A stretch of DNA of 33,561 nt from Beijerinckiaceae bacterium (GTDB lineage Bacteria; Pseudomonadota; Alphaproteobacteria; Rhizobiales; Beijerinckiaceae). Within the stretch, counting starts at the first letter, position 1, and each line of letters begins with the position of its first letter. Shown piece by piece: positions 1-8,948 of this stretch. Under the pieces are notes generated by a model. That model saw nothing but the letters and a program-made list of their open reading frames with translations. It searched no databases and was not told the DNA's origin. The DNA lies in NCBI GenBank assembly GCA_026461505.1, contig JAPJMW010000139.1, positions 1 through 33,561 on the forward strand. The letters are read 5' to 3'. A program made the position numbers and the translations under genes.

Positions 1-180
1 GTGCTTCTTCGACTGCCAGGTCAAGGGAACCGAGAGCTTAACGCAATCTCAGCCACCTCAAAAGGTTACAGGAAGTTGCACTTCGTGTGTGAATCTAGGA
101 AATATAATTTTACCAAATCAAGTAAATTAGCTTAAAATCTGTTACATGAAAAATCGACTGCTCGAAAACGGAGAAGGGTT
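1..180. other. Window edge and upstream region of the first methyltransferase gene
   Basis: Two + strand frames are open from the window edge: one to the stop at 133-135, one to the stop at 128-130. Either could be the 3' tail of a gene that starts outside the window, but about 43 codons are too few to choose a frame or name a product. One of them carries four cysteines in two CxxxC/CxxC-like pairs. The stretch from 136 to 169 is AT-rich leader DNA, and the purine-rich GGAGAAGGG at 170-178 serves the TTG start at 181. I see no terminator or RNA gene here. Confidence 0.3.
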
Positions 181-930
181 TTGAAAAAATTTATACTGAT
201 GATGGCTGAAATATTTGGAAAGTTTTGGGGCTTAATTCCCAAAAGAATTAGATTAGGCATCATCGTCAGCTTGATATTAATAGAATCGCGCTCTGGAAAA
301 CTTGTAAATGTATTTAAAAATTTATTTGAAATAAAAGACAAGGTAGATTGGGTCATAAATGAGCGTTCGATGTTCTATGGCCTCGGGGAACATCCGAAAC
401 ATCGCCTGACCAAGTATCACGATTTTTTTATTCAACGAATTCAAAATTCGAATAAAGTTCTTGATATCGGATGCGGCTATGGGGCAGTTGCACGGTCAGT
501 CGCAAATGCCCATCCCGATTGTCAGGTATTAGGTGTAGACATGGACTTGTCTCGATTAGATCAAGCCAGAAAGAGTACTAATTTACCAAATTTAAAATAT
601 CTCTTAGCGGATGCAACCAAAGACCTGCCGCCTGAAAAATGGGATGTAGTTATTCTATCTAATGTATTGGAGCATATCGCCGATAGAGTAGTTTTCTTGC
701 GGAAAATTAAAGAGACCATAAATCCAAAGAAATTTTTAATTCGTGTTCCAAACTTTGAGCGAGACTGGCAGATTGCGCTTAGGAAAGAAATTGGAGCCGA
801 CTATTTTTCGGATGCTGATCATAAAATTGAACACACTATTCAAGAATTTGAAGATGAGATTACCCAGGCTGGTCTTTCGATTGTCAATTTATCAACTCCT
901 TGGGGTGAAATATGGGCTGAATGTATTTAG
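181..930 (+). CDS. Class I SAM-dependent methyltransferase, polysaccharide locus
   Basis: A 249-residue Rossmann-fold methyltransferase, probably acting on a sugar or glycan intermediate because of its neighbours. The glycine-rich SAM motif VLDIGCGYGA lies at residues 93-102, the acidic ribose-binding strand GVDMD at 118-122, and the motif IV/post-IV segment WDVVILSNVLEHI at 154-166. The first 60 or so residues are basic and hydrophobic and could lie on the membrane. I use the TTG at 181 because GGAGAAGGG sits just upstream; the ATGs at 199 and 202 have no ribosome site. It is followed after 27 nt by a GT2 gene, so the three + strand genes probably form one transcript. The substrate (O-, N- or C-methylation) cannot be told from the sequence. 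Confidence 0.85.
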   Translation: MKKFILMMAEIFGKFWGLIPKRIRLGIIVSLILIESRSGKLVNVFKNLFEIKDKVDWVINERSMFYGLGEHPKHRLTKYHDFFIQRIQNSNKVLDIGCGYGAVARSVANAHPDCQVLGVDMDLSRLDQARKSTNLPNLKYLLADATKDLPPEKWDVVILSNVLEHIADRVVFLRKIKETINPKKFLIRVPNFERDWQIALRKEIGADYFSDADHKIEHTIQEFEDEITQAGLSIVNLSTPWGEIWAECI

Positions 931-957
931 TTTCTTTGTAAACGGCGGCAGACTATC

Positions 958-1848
958 ATGAGTGATGATGCAACAATATCGATAAGCGTTATTTTGCCGG
1001 TCTATAATGGCGGGCACGAATTATTGATATCAGTCAGATCCATACTTGATCAATCCTTTCATGATTGGCAGTTAATAATTATTGATGACGGGTCCGTTGA
1101 CGGTTCGATTGAACAACTAGTGTTAATTAAAGATAAGAGACTGACTATTTATCGTAACGACCGAAACTACGGCATTGCCCATAGCCTAAATACGGGAATT
1201 GATTTAGCTGTCGGGAAATATATAGCCCGAATGGATCATGATGATGTCTGCCATCCCAAGCGATTAGAGATTCAATATAATTTTTTAGAAGAAAATCATG
1301 ATGTAGATTTAGTTGGATCAAATTATGTGTTATTAGAATCTGATAATTCAATTAAGCGAAAGATAAAAACTCCCGAAAAGCATGAAGATATAACCTCACG
1401 ACCTTGGCTAGGATTTGCATTGGCGCATCCGACTTGGATGGCTAGATCGAGTTGGTTCAAAAATAATAAATATAAATATCCAGGCCCATATTATACTGAA
1501 GATGCTGAATTACTCCTTAGAACATATAAACGGTGCAAGTTTAATGTGATTCAAGAGGATCTCCTTTTGTATAAGCATTCTAATAAAAATTATTTTAAAA
1601 TGTTTAAGGTGCGCGTATCGCATTTACTTGAACAGTTAATATTTTTTAAGAGTAACTGGGATTATAATTTTCTCTTATTTCCAATTCTTTTATTTCCACT
1701 TCATGTAATAAAAGATTTTTTGAATTTTGATACGTCGCAGGGAGGCGTATTTCGTAGGTCTAAATTTGAAAATTCTCAAATTACTGAGGCGGAAAGAGAT
1801 TTTTGGAACGCTAGGTTGAATAAATTACACGCTGACGAAAACAGTTAA
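958..1848 (+). CDS. Family 2 glycosyltransferase
   Basis: A 296-residue inverting GT-A glycosyltransferase that would add a sugar from a nucleotide donor to a lipid-linked glycan at the inner face of the plasma membrane. It opens with the family strand ISVILPVYNGG. The nucleotide-binding DDGS is at residues 43-46, the metal-binding MDHDD at 92-96, and the probable catalytic-base pair ED at 181-182 (YTEDAELLLR). The C-terminal third (about 205-260) is rich in aromatic and hydrophobic residues and may contact the membrane. Only 5 nt separate it from the next glycosyltransferase. Base composition is strikingly AT-rich compared with the catabolic genes further right, typical of exchanged surface-polysaccharide genes. 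Donor and acceptor are unknown. Confidence 0.9.
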   Translation: MSDDATISISVILPVYNGGHELLISVRSILDQSFHDWQLIIIDDGSVDGSIEQLVLIKDKRLTIYRNDRNYGIAHSLNTGIDLAVGKYIARMDHDDVCHPKRLEIQYNFLEENHDVDLVGSNYVLLESDNSIKRKIKTPEKHEDITSRPWLGFALAHPTWMARSSWFKNNKYKYPGPYYTEDAELLLRTYKRCKFNVIQEDLLLYKHSNKNYFKMFKVRVSHLLEQLIFFKSNWDYNFLLFPILLFPLHVIKDFLNFDTSQGGVFRRSKFENSQITEAERDFWNARLNKLHADENS

Positions 1849-1853
1849 ATACC

Positions 1854-2945
1854 ATGGCAAAAATTCTTCATATTCATCCAAATTTTTACATGGCTAAAAA
1901 ATTTGTTTTTCCATTGATAGAATTTGAAAAAAGTTTGGGCTACGATTCTTCCTTAGTGTTTTCGGCAGGTCCTCCTGGCTTTTATGGTAAGAAAATTGAA
2001 TATGATTTTTCAGGAAACAATATCATCCCTTGGATTAAAAGCTTATTGTTATTATTTGTTTTTATTCGCCGTACTAAGCCAGATATCGTATTTTGCCATA
2101 ATTCAAAGGCTTCATTTTTTCCACTTATCATTTGCTGGTTATTGAATGTAAGGCGTCGTATTTACTTTAATCATGGAGTGCCATTTTTAGCGTATAATTA
2201 CCTAACTAAATTTCTGATGAAAACTATTGAACTTACAAATTTAAGGTGTTGTACGAACGCTATCACTATATCTGAACAGTCGAAAAGTATGTTGGACAAA
2301 ATTCAGAAAAGAATATTTGTTGATGTAATTGCTAATGGCTCGGCCTGCGGGATCGATCTACAGGAAATAGAAAATGTAAGATCAGATATTTCATTGAGTT
2401 GGCGAATAAAAAATGGTTATACGCGTGACGACTTCATCATTGCATATATTGGCCGTGCCGAAGTAAGAAAAGGTTTTAAAAAGGTACTTGAAATTTGGAA
2501 AACCTTTGAATTTGATGCCCAAATCAAATTGATTTTATGTGGTCCAAACAAAGAGGATGTAACAAAAATTTATAATAAAAAGCTCGCTAATATGAATATT
2601 CTAGGATTTGTAGATGACATTTTTTTAATTTTGAATGAGGTCGATGTTGTAATTTTGCCCAGTTTTCACGAAGGCATGCCGTACGTTCTGCTTGAAGCTA
2701 TGGCGTTTGGGCGGACCGTAATTTGTAATAATACTTACGGCATAAATTCAATCGTTCGTGACGGATACAATGGCTATTTGATTGAGAATAACGATATAAA
2801 TAATTTTTATCAAAAAATTATTTATGCCTATGAAAATCGATATAGAATGAATGAGATTGCTGACAATGCAAGAAGCTACGTCAAATCATTTGACCGAAAT
2901 GATTTTTTAAAATCATATCGTGATTACCTAAATAACTTGAAATAG
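1854..2945 (+). CDS. Family 4 (GT-B) glycosyltransferase
   Basis: A 363-residue retaining GT-B glycosyltransferase of surface-polysaccharide assembly. The N-terminal domain includes the acceptor-side FNHGVPF at 105-111. The C-terminal domain starts near residue 193 (FIIAYIGRAEVRKGF, the usual linker strand) and holds the EX7E donor-site motif with E273 and E281 (FHEGMPYVLLEA). It is the last gene of the + strand run. Its TAG stop lies 2 nt from the stop of the converging methyltransferase gene, with no terminator hairpin between them. The DNA is strongly AT-rich. Sugar specificity cannot be inferred. Confidence 0.9.
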   Translation: MAKILHIHPNFYMAKKFVFPLIEFEKSLGYDSSLVFSAGPPGFYGKKIEYDFSGNNIIPWIKSLLLLFVFIRRTKPDIVFCHNSKASFFPLIICWLLNVRRRIYFNHGVPFLAYNYLTKFLMKTIELTNLRCCTNAITISEQSKSMLDKIQKRIFVDVIANGSACGIDLQEIENVRSDISLSWRIKNGYTRDDFIIAYIGRAEVRKGFKKVLEIWKTFEFDAQIKLILCGPNKEDVTKIYNKKLANMNILGFVDDIFLILNEVDVVILPSFHEGMPYVLLEAMAFGRTVICNNTYGINSIVRDGYNGYLIENNDINNFYQKIIYAYENRYRMNEIADNARSYVKSFDRNDFLKSYRDYLNNLK

Positions 2946-2947
2946 CT

Positions 2948-3658
2948 TCAACTTGAACGCTTCGCAATTATAAGAAGCGAAAATCCACCAAATAGTGTAG
3001 CAGAAACAGATTTTCCTAAAATGAGCGCCATAACACGAAATGGCAATATCAATAACTGTCGAATGTTTCGTGGAAAAATTTTTAGAAATGAAGCGTGGAG
3101 ATCTTCTGCAACAATTTCAAATCCGCAATCTTCGAGTGTTTTCCGTGCTGTGTACGTATTAAAATAATGAAGATGTCCCACGGACTCTCTCGCATACCTC
3201 AATCCCGGCGTTATTAGCTTTAATACATTCATATCGAGAGGAATATTGAAAATAAACGTATTGCCAAATTTGTTAATATTGCGGAGAAATAAATAGTAAT
3301 CTTCAACGTGCTCAAATACGTCAATACAAGTAACGAGATCGAATTCTTCATTTATAACGTCTATTTTTTCATTTATTAATTTTAAATTTTGTAAATGCCT
3401 TCGGGAGTTCCAAAAGTTGGTGACGTCTTTTGAAACATCTATACCAATAAATTTTTTATCCATGTAATGTTCCGCTAAATATTCTGTTATCAGACCAGCA
3501 CCGCAACCTACATCGAGGCATTTCGAGAACTGAACGTCATGTTTATTAATGTTATCTTTCAAAACCTTAAATTTATAGTATGAATCTTCCGTATGCCAAT
3601 TCGAATTTGAATCTAGATATTCGCCGTTTGAGTATATTTCTGCGTTAGTATCTTTCAC
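2948..3658 (-). CDS. Class I SAM-dependent methyltransferase (UbiG-like fold)
   Basis: A 236-residue methyltransferase with motif I CLDVGCGAGL at residues 47-56, an acidic GIDVS strand at 72-76, and the following FDLVTCIDVFEHV segment. The region around 195-230 (LLILPFRVMALIL and SATLFGGFSLLII) is hydrophobic and could sit on the membrane. The GTG start at 3658 overlaps the TGA stop of the dehydratase gene (GTGA), so the two are probably translationally coupled. This makes it the last gene of the minus-strand operon that begins at the O-antigen ligase. Its likely target is the sugar, or lipid-linked sugar, made by the preceding enzymes; this is inference. Confidence 0.85.
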   Translation of the reverse strand: MKDTNAEIYSNGEYLDSNSNWHTEDSYYKFKVLKDNINKHDVQFSKCLDVGCGAGLITEYLAEHYMDKKFIGIDVSKDVTNFWNSRRHLQNLKLINEKIDVINEEFDLVTCIDVFEHVEDYYLFLRNINKFGNTFIFNIPLDMNVLKLITPGLRYARESVGHLHYFNTYTARKTLEDCGFEIVAEDLHASFLKIFPRNIRQLLILPFRVMALILGKSVSATLFGGFSLLIIAKRSS

Positions 3659-5589
3659 TTGAATAATACCTCTTTTAATTTTTGGGAATCAACTTCCCCT
3701 TCGATTATAAGATTATTGATCGCTTTAAGGCTTTCGTTTAAATCATTCCATGACATCGATGGTTCGATTGCCTTTAAGATTTTAGGGTGAATTGTCTTGT
3801 GAACATCATCACTGATTAATAATTCTTCGTATAATTTTTCTCCCGCTCTTAGTCCAATTATTTCTATTTCTATATCGCCACTTGGACTAATTTTGTTCGT
3901 GATTGTTAATCCGCTAAGCAGGATCATATTTCTTGCTAAATCGATTATTTTCACTGGTGATCCCATATCCAATAAAAATATTTCCCCATCACCCGCTATG
4001 CTGGATGCTTGCAAAACTAAGCTTGCCGCTTCGGAAATTGACATGAAATATCTTGTCACTTCGGGATGTGTTATTGTTATCGGCCCGCCATTTTTTATTT
4101 GTTCTTTGAATAACGGAACTACCGAACCGGATGATCCCAAAACATTTCCAAACCTAACGGCGTTAAAATTTTGATTGAGCTTTTTTACTTTACTCTTTTC
4201 CGATATTCCTTGTACGATTAATTCTGCCCAACGTTTTGTAGCACCCATGAAATTTGTCGGGCGTACGGCCTTATCCGTGCTAATGAGCATGAAATCACTT
4301 ACGCCGAATTCTAATGATAATTCGGCAACATTTTTTGTTCCAAATATATTGTTTCGAATTCCTTCTATGATGTTGGCTTCAACGAGGTGGACATGTTTGT
4401 AGGCGGCCGCGTGAAATACCGTGTCAGGACGTTGTTCTTTAAATATACTTTTTATTGAACCAAAGTCTTTTACCGACGCAAGAATTGGGTTAACGTTTAT
4501 CTTATCGATATCATTTTTTACACAATATGATTTAATTTCCTCATCTATTTGATAGAGGGCGTACTCCGAATGATCTACGAGTGTGAGGCTAGAGGGTGAC
4601 TGTCGAATTATCTGTCGGCAAAGTTCGCTCCCAATTGAACCCCCTGCGCCGGTCACAAGGACTCGTTTATTCGTTATTTTTTGTCCCATAAGAACAGCAT
4701 CTGGCTCAATTGGGTGTCGGCCTAACAAATCATCAATATCGAGATCCTTGATGTCATTGAGAGCGATGCGACCCTTAGCAATGTCGGTGACACTCGGAAG
4801 TGTCCTTACTAAGACACCGGCGATCTTAATTGCGTTTATAATTTCTTGCCGCCGCCGCCTGCTGACTGACGGAATGGCAAGTAGTATTAACGTCACCTGT
4901 AGATTTTTCGTAACGCTGGTCAAATGTTTAGGATCATAGATGGTCAATCCGTTAAGTACCTGCCCTATGAGAGAATTTTCGTCGTCGAGGAAGCCCACTA
5001 CTTTAACGTCACGCTGATTAGTTAGCGCTGCTGCTATTTGGCGTCCGGCCGACCCCGCTCCATAAATTAATATACGCTCTCGCGCGGAGGAGCCAATTCT
5101 TCGCTTATATTCGCCGCCCAACCAATAATAAGCAATGGCACGGGAAAGCGCTATCAATAAAAATAGGATAACGGGCTGAATTATTCCAAGTGTTCGGGGG
5201 GTTCCGACAATTCCATAAACAGTAAATATCAGCATGAACAGTAAACCGTAAATAGAAATCGCTTTCACCACAGTCATCAAAGCTGGCCAGCCTGAATAGC
5301 GAAATACGGCACGATAAAGTCCGCTAGCCGCGAAAATAGGTAACGCAAGGCTCAGGGAAATAACCATTATAAAATTATAATTTTGGCTGAGTGAAACAAA
5401 TTCACCTAAGCGCAGATATAAAGAAAGCCAAAGTGACACTATGCAAAGGCCAGCATCCATTATTAACACGAGCCAACGCTTTACAATTCGCGGCAGTCCC
5501 AGAAGTTGGTTCCGAATATTCACGGCTCGGTTTATCCTTTGTTTCCTATAATTTATTTTGGAAATATTTGATTGTTTCCTTAAGGCCAT
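3655..5589 (-). CDS. WbpM/CapD-type membrane-bound NDP-sugar 4,6-dehydratase
   Basis: At 644 residues it has the full length of the WbpM/PglF/CapD family, whose members convert UDP-GlcNAc to UDP-4-keto-6-deoxy-HexNAc for O-antigen, capsule or glycoprotein sugars. About four membrane segments lie between residues 38 and 155. A first Rossmann motif GAGSAG is at 177-182 and a second, catalytic SDR motif TGAGGSIG at 313-320. AAAYKHV (394-400), STDKAV (437-442) and M448-x3-K452 follow. Met replacing the usual SDR tyrosine is normal in this family. The start at 5589 overlaps the end of the decarboxylase gene by 44 nt; a later start would cut the basic N-terminus. Some members instead act as 4,6-dehydratases/5-epimerases. 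Confidence 0.9.
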   Translation of the reverse strand: MALRKQSNISKINYRKQRINRAVNIRNQLLGLPRIVKRWLVLIMDAGLCIVSLWLSLYLRLGEFVSLSQNYNFIMVISLSLALPIFAASGLYRAVFRYSGWPALMTVVKAISIYGLLFMLIFTVYGIVGTPRTLGIIQPVILFLLIALSRAIAYYWLGGEYKRRIGSSARERILIYGAGSAGRQIAAALTNQRDVKVVGFLDDENSLIGQVLNGLTIYDPKHLTSVTKNLQVTLILLAIPSVSRRRRQEIINAIKIAGVLVRTLPSVTDIAKGRIALNDIKDLDIDDLLGRHPIEPDAVLMGQKITNKRVLVTGAGGSIGSELCRQIIRQSPSSLTLVDHSEYALYQIDEEIKSYCVKNDIDKINVNPILASVKDFGSIKSIFKEQRPDTVFHAAAYKHVHLVEANIIEGIRNNIFGTKNVAELSLEFGVSDFMLISTDKAVRPTNFMGATKRWAELIVQGISEKSKVKKLNQNFNAVRFGNVLGSSGSVVPLFKEQIKNGGPITITHPEVTRYFMSISEAASLVLQASSIAGDGEIFLLDMGSPVKIIDLARNMILLSGLTITNKISPSGDIEIEIIGLRAGEKLYEELLISDDVHKTIHPKILKAIEPSMSWNDLNESLKAINNLIIEGEVDSQKLKEVLFK

Positions 5590-6481
5590 CTTCCAATAAA
5601 ATCTTTGCTTCCCACTCCAATTCCTTCTTTGCGAGCGTTATGTCTGGCTGCCGTTGCTTAGGGTCATCTTGCGGCAGTGGCTTAAAGATTATTTTGCATT
5701 TTGATCCAGTTATCCGAATAATAAGCTCAGCTAATTGCAGCATTGAAAACTCGCCTGGATTTCCAATATTTACCGGTCCGGTTAAATTGGCGCGGCTTTG
5801 CATCATTCGGATCATTCCCTCAATGAGGTCGTCGACGTAGCAAAAGCTACGCGTCTGCTGGCCGTCTCCGTATATAGTTAAGTCTTCACCCTTTAAAGCT
5901 TGTACAATAAAATTACTAACGACGCGCCCATCATTGGGATGCATTCTTGGCCCATAAGTATTAAAGATACGAACTACTTTGATATCGATAGCGTGCTGCC
6001 GCCAATAGTCGAAGAAAAGCGTTTCAGCACATCGCTTGCCCTCGTCGTAACAACTGCGGATGCCGATTGGGTTGACCTTACCCCAGTAGTCCTCAGTTTG
6101 GGGATGAATTTCTGGATCGCCATATACTTCACTCGTTGATGCCTGAAGAATGCGCGCCTTTACCCTTTTAGCCAGGCCCAACATATTTATGGCACCGTGA
6201 ACGCTGGTCTTGGTTGTCTGAACGGGGTCAAATTGGTAGTGAACAGGTGACGCGGGGCAAGCCAAATTATAAATTTCGTCGACCTCGACATAGAGTGGGA
6301 AGGTCACGTCGTGGCGCATGACCTCAAATTTTGGATTTTCTATCAAGTGGAGAATATTGTCCTTGCTGCCCGTGAAATAATTGTCGACGCACAAGACGTC
6401 ATGACCTTGTGCCAATAGCCGTTCGCAAAGATGAGAACCGAGAAATCCGGCGCCGCCAGTAACTAGAATTTTCTTAGACAT
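5546..6481 (-). CDS. UDP-glucuronate decarboxylase (UDP-xylose synthase)
   Basis: An extended SDR of 311 residues that makes UDP-xylose from UDP-glucuronate through an NAD-bound 4-keto intermediate. Visible features are TGGAGFLG at residues 8-15, the family signature [10 protein letters not shown] followed by DPVQTTKT (about 74-92), TSEVYGDP at 116-123, and catalytic Y145-x3-K149 (YDEGK). The later [16 protein letters not shown] and [15 protein letters not shown] segments are also typical of UXS rather than of GalE or RmlB. ATG at 6481 is preceded by GGAAATCAA. It implies that xylose, or a pentose derived from it, is part of the local glycan. A 55-nt gap separates it from the upstream gene. 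Confidence 0.92.
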   Translation of the reverse strand: MSKKILVTGGAGFLGSHLCERLLAQGHDVLCVDNYFTGSKDNILHLIENPKFEVMRHDVTFPLYVEVDEIYNLACPASPVHYQFDPVQTTKTSVHGAINMLGLAKRVKARILQASTSEVYGDPEIHPQTEDYWGKVNPIGIRSCYDEGKRCAETLFFDYWRQHAIDIKVVRIFNTYGPRMHPNDGRVVSNFIVQALKGEDLTIYGDGQQTRSFCYVDDLIEGMIRMMQSRANLTGPVNIGNPGEFSMLQLAELIIRITGSKCKIIFKPLPQDDPKQRQPDITLAKKELEWEAKILLEDGLKETIKYFQNKL

Positions 6482-6536
6482 TTGATTTCCACATGATGTG
6501 ACCGTTTGGGTCCGCCCAAAGCTCAGTTAAAAAATG

Positions 6537-7262
6537 TTAGTGGCTCTTCGCTGATTTGTAATCTCGGCCTGTAATTAGTCGATAAAGTGCGTTACGGATT
6601 TGCCTAAAATATAACTTTAAGTGCTTCCGAAGCGAGCCGAGCACACGGGCCTCATCTCTCGCACTATCGTGAATAATGATGTCTTTTTGCGTGGCTTTGC
6701 GAATTTCCCTGCCCGTAAAATGATGCGGAAGCGTTGTTATGGCGAACCTGCCCGCGCTACCCTCGATTGCCATCTGCAGGCGGATTTCGTCATTTTCTAC
6801 AGGATCTATATCCAACTTGCACATCTCGTCCCAATCTTTCAGGAAGGCGTCCGCTTGTGCTGTGGGGCGCAGTAATACGACACGCGTCCCGGGCTTTAGT
6901 GCGGTACCATTTTTCATAGGCTTTCTACCCATTGGCACCGCGATATCTCCAATTACCTCCAGTATCGGTGAAATATCGCCACGTACCCGACAATCGACAT
7001 CCATAAGGATGAGGATACTTGTTGGGTGATCCAGTCGAGCAGTCTTTAGGACGCTCGGCTTTTGAAGGGTCTGGTGGCCCCACTGTCCTGCGCTTTTAGT
7101 GCGTGCATACAGATGATGCGAAATGCCGTGTTCAATTAAATTCTTTGATAGCGCATCAGCAAGAGGAAAGTAGTCGGACGTAAAAAATCCTGTAACAATA
7201 AATGAAGTTTTCACATCATAAATAATGTCATTTCTCCACGGATTACTATTAAAGGCGCTCAT
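6537..7262 (-). CDS. Nucleotide-diphospho-sugar transferase-like protein (putative GT-A)
   Basis: A 241-residue protein resembling GT-A nucleotide-diphosphosugar transferases. A hydrophobic strand, SILILMDVDCRV, ends in a DVD (DxD-like) metal motif near residue 88-90. NDEIRLQMAIEG near 157-168 looks like the later acidic acceptor-side motif of this fold, and THHFTGREI-like sequence follows. The basic C-terminus (about 205-241) could bind membrane lipids. ATG at 7262 has GAGGAAG just upstream and overlaps the end of the ligase gene by 14 nt, which argues for coupled translation. The family assignment is moderate: the fold is suggested by motifs only, and activity is not certain. Confidence 0.6.
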   Translation of the reverse strand: MSAFNSNPWRNDIIYDVKTSFIVTGFFTSDYFPLADALSKNLIEHGISHHLYARTKSAGQWGHQTLQKPSVLKTARLDHPTSILILMDVDCRVRGDISPILEVIGDIAVPMGRKPMKNGTALKPGTRVVLLRPTAQADAFLKDWDEMCKLDIDPVENDEIRLQMAIEGSAGRFAITTLPHHFTGREIRKATQKDIIIHDSARDEARVLGSLRKHLKLYFRQIRNALYRLITGRDYKSAKSH

Positions 7263-8499
7263 CGCTTCCTCGTTCTTTTAACTGCTGCCTTATCAAGTAA
7301 CTAGCGAACCCAATTAATGACCATAAATAAAAATTTTTGGCCTGGCCAAAGGCCTGAGAATAGGTTTGGATCGGAAAAAATATAACTGACATCAGAATGA
7401 TGGGGACATTACTAACCCAAAGATTGGACTTTGAATGCCGATATGCCGCGTAAATTAAATAAGCAGCAATTGAGGTAAATCCTAACAAACCAAATATGCC
7501 GGTTTCGTCAGCAATTTGAAGATAAAGATTATGTGGGTGCCATTGACATTGAGTCACGCGAAGAAGTTCCTCGAGCGTACCTTCCGTCTGGAGGCTAGAA
7601 CAATATAGATTAAAGTTTTTTGGTCCCACGCCAATGAGTGGATTTTGGATTGCCATTGTCACGCCCGTCGACCAAGGCAAATTGTAGTCACTGCTGGGCA
7701 TCCATGGAAGTCTCGTTGTTATTGAATGGATTAGACGTTCATACAGTAGCGGATCCCTGACGCTCACAATAATGCCGCCGATAATAAGAACGAATAGGCC
7801 AATTACGACAACGCCGAAGCTCTTCAAAGAATATGAGTTTCGGATTACGAGGTAGAGAATTAATGATCCGAAGAAGAATAGCGTGCTCATGATCTCGCCA
7901 GTGATGATCACACCGTAGCTGACAGTAGCAACAAATAAGTAGATTATGATCGATATTTGGAGGCTTATGCGAGCATGCCTTAGTTTTTCAAGACACCAAA
8001 AGATAGCGATCAGGCTGAAGCAGGTTAAATACCAACCTGCAATTAATTTTCCGAAAGTCCCAAAAAGGCGCGCATCCACTCTGCGGATAAATATATATTC
8101 GTGCAACATAAAAGCGAGTTCAATGAGCGTCCCGAAAATTGCGGCTCCAATAAAGTAATTCAGGTTTCGTCCGCTATTTTTGCCGAGGAGGTGCGACAAA
8201 GCAAAGGCATAAAGGGGAAATCTTATCCAAGGCAGGCTATCTTGGAAGGAATGCGAAGGGAATGCCGAGACGGCCGAACAAATTAAAATCCATCCCCAGA
8301 AGGCGAATGCTAGCCTAAGGAATGAAGACTGGAAAAAAGACTTAAAATTCCCTCCTGACAGCGCAAGAAACAGTACCACATTAACCACGAGTGCAATGTC
8401 CGCCGCCGCATTTCCCGCGAGTGACGCAATTGGGAGGAGTGTGACGGTTACGAGGCTAACTTTGTCGGCGGCAGTCATCTGGCTAAAATTTAAGGGCAT
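7249..8499 (-). CDS. O-antigen ligase/polymerase (Wzy/WaaL family) membrane protein
   Basis: A 416-residue polytopic protein with roughly ten to twelve hydrophobic segments. It has the large periplasmic loop and signature expected of Wzy_C/WaaL proteins: GVGPKNF at residues 290-296 and WHPHNLYLQIADETGIFG at 320-337, with H321 and H323. These proteins either ligate undecaprenyl-PP-linked glycan to lipid A-core or polymerise repeat units in the periplasm; the sequence alone does not separate the two roles. It is the first gene of the minus-strand operon. The ATG at 8499 has no clear ribosome site, and ATG at 8478 is an alternative. A promoter-like pair and an 11-bp inverted repeat lie just upstream. 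Confidence 0.85.
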   Translation of the reverse strand: MPLNFSQMTAADKVSLVTVTLLPIASLAGNAAADIALVVNVVLFLALSGGNFKSFFQSSFLRLAFAFWGWILICSAVSAFPSHSFQDSLPWIRFPLYAFALSHLLGKNSGRNLNYFIGAAIFGTLIELAFMLHEYIFIRRVDARLFGTFGKLIAGWYLTCFSLIAIFWCLEKLRHARISLQISIIIYLFVATVSYGVIITGEIMSTLFFFGSLILYLVIRNSYSLKSFGVVVIGLFVLIIGGIIVSVRDPLLYERLIHSITTRLPWMPSSDYNLPWSTGVTMAIQNPLIGVGPKNFNLYCSSLQTEGTLEELLRVTQCQWHPHNLYLQIADETGIFGLLGFTSIAAYLIYAAYRHSKSNLWVSNVPIILMSVIFFPIQTYSQAFGQAKNFYLWSLIGFASYLIRQQLKERGSDERL

Positions 8500-8515
8500 T
8501 CAATTACAATCCGGA

Positions 8516-8559
8516 ACTATTGATGCCCCAAGATCGGCGGGCGACGACGCATCAATAGT
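8516..8559. repeat. Perfect 11-bp inverted repeat upstream of the ligase operon
   Basis: ACTATTGATGC at 8516-8526 is repeated in inverse as GCATCAATAGT at 8549-8559, with 22 nt between. The arm at 8549-8559 contains the predicted -10 hexamer, and the other arm lies 16 nt before the ligase start codon. It could be a repressor operator or a 5'-leader hairpin that controls the polysaccharide operon. Function is inferred. Confidence 0.55.
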
Positions 8560-8580
8560 ACGGTGCGCGCTCATTTTCAA
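8552..8580 (-). promoter_or_regulatory. Candidate sigma-70-type promoter for the ligase operon
   Basis: On the minus strand TTGAAA (8580-8575) is followed after exactly 17 nt by TATTGA (8557-8552), pointing to the ligase gene that starts at 8499. The -35 matches the consensus at five of six positions; the -10 matches only at its first three. The -10 lies inside an inverted-repeat arm, as a repressor-controlled promoter would. Confidence 0.4.
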
Positions 8581-8948
8581 TGAATGTTTGCTTTATTCAG
8601 TCGGCTGCCGAACAGATTTTGAGGTAAATCCCACCCACTTTAACGCAAATATGCACAAAATAAAACAAGGGGCCGTTGTAGATTGGGTTAGAATTTAGCT
8701 CATTTATGCAGAGTTTCAATCTGCTATGCGGGAGGGCCGTGATTGAACCTAAACTCGCATTCTTATGTGATCCCCTCCAAAATTTAGGGGGATTGCTGTC
8801 AGGTAGCATCGAATTAATGGAGCACGTCGTTTGAGCGGAGCATCCGCTTGCAAATGCTAGAACATTAAAAACTGTGCTCCCGACCGATCGCTACGAGAGC
8901 GAAGCGAGGGTAAAGCTTCGGTAGTTACTCCGCCGATCCCCCGCGTGA

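Larger units (their letters stand above)
8500..8948. other. Long intergenic region between polysaccharide operon and accessory islet
   Basis: About 450 nt with no convincing gene. Next to the ligase gene it holds a promoter-like pair and an 11-bp perfect inverted repeat, entered separately. A G/C-rich imperfect dyad (ATCCCC...GGGGAT) lies around 8770-8792 without a T-tract. The segment 8819-8879 is bounded by the 7-nt complementary pair GGAGCAC/GTGCTCC and contains AGCGG-AGCAT-CCGCT, so it could fold, but it is not a tRNA cloverleaf. A 70-residue minus-strand open frame at 8597-8809 has no ribosome site and no family resemblance. Confidence 0.5.

Noticed and set aside
8597-8809. 70-codon minus-strand open frame in the long intergenic region
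   Set aside because: No ribosome site, no recognisable motif, low-information sequence; kept only as a note in the intergenic entry.
8819-8879. Possible tRNA-like fold (GGAGCAC/GTGCTCC ends)
   Set aside because: Length 61, no D or T arm with the conserved bases, inner hairpin loop of 5 nt; such 7-nt complementarity can arise by chance.
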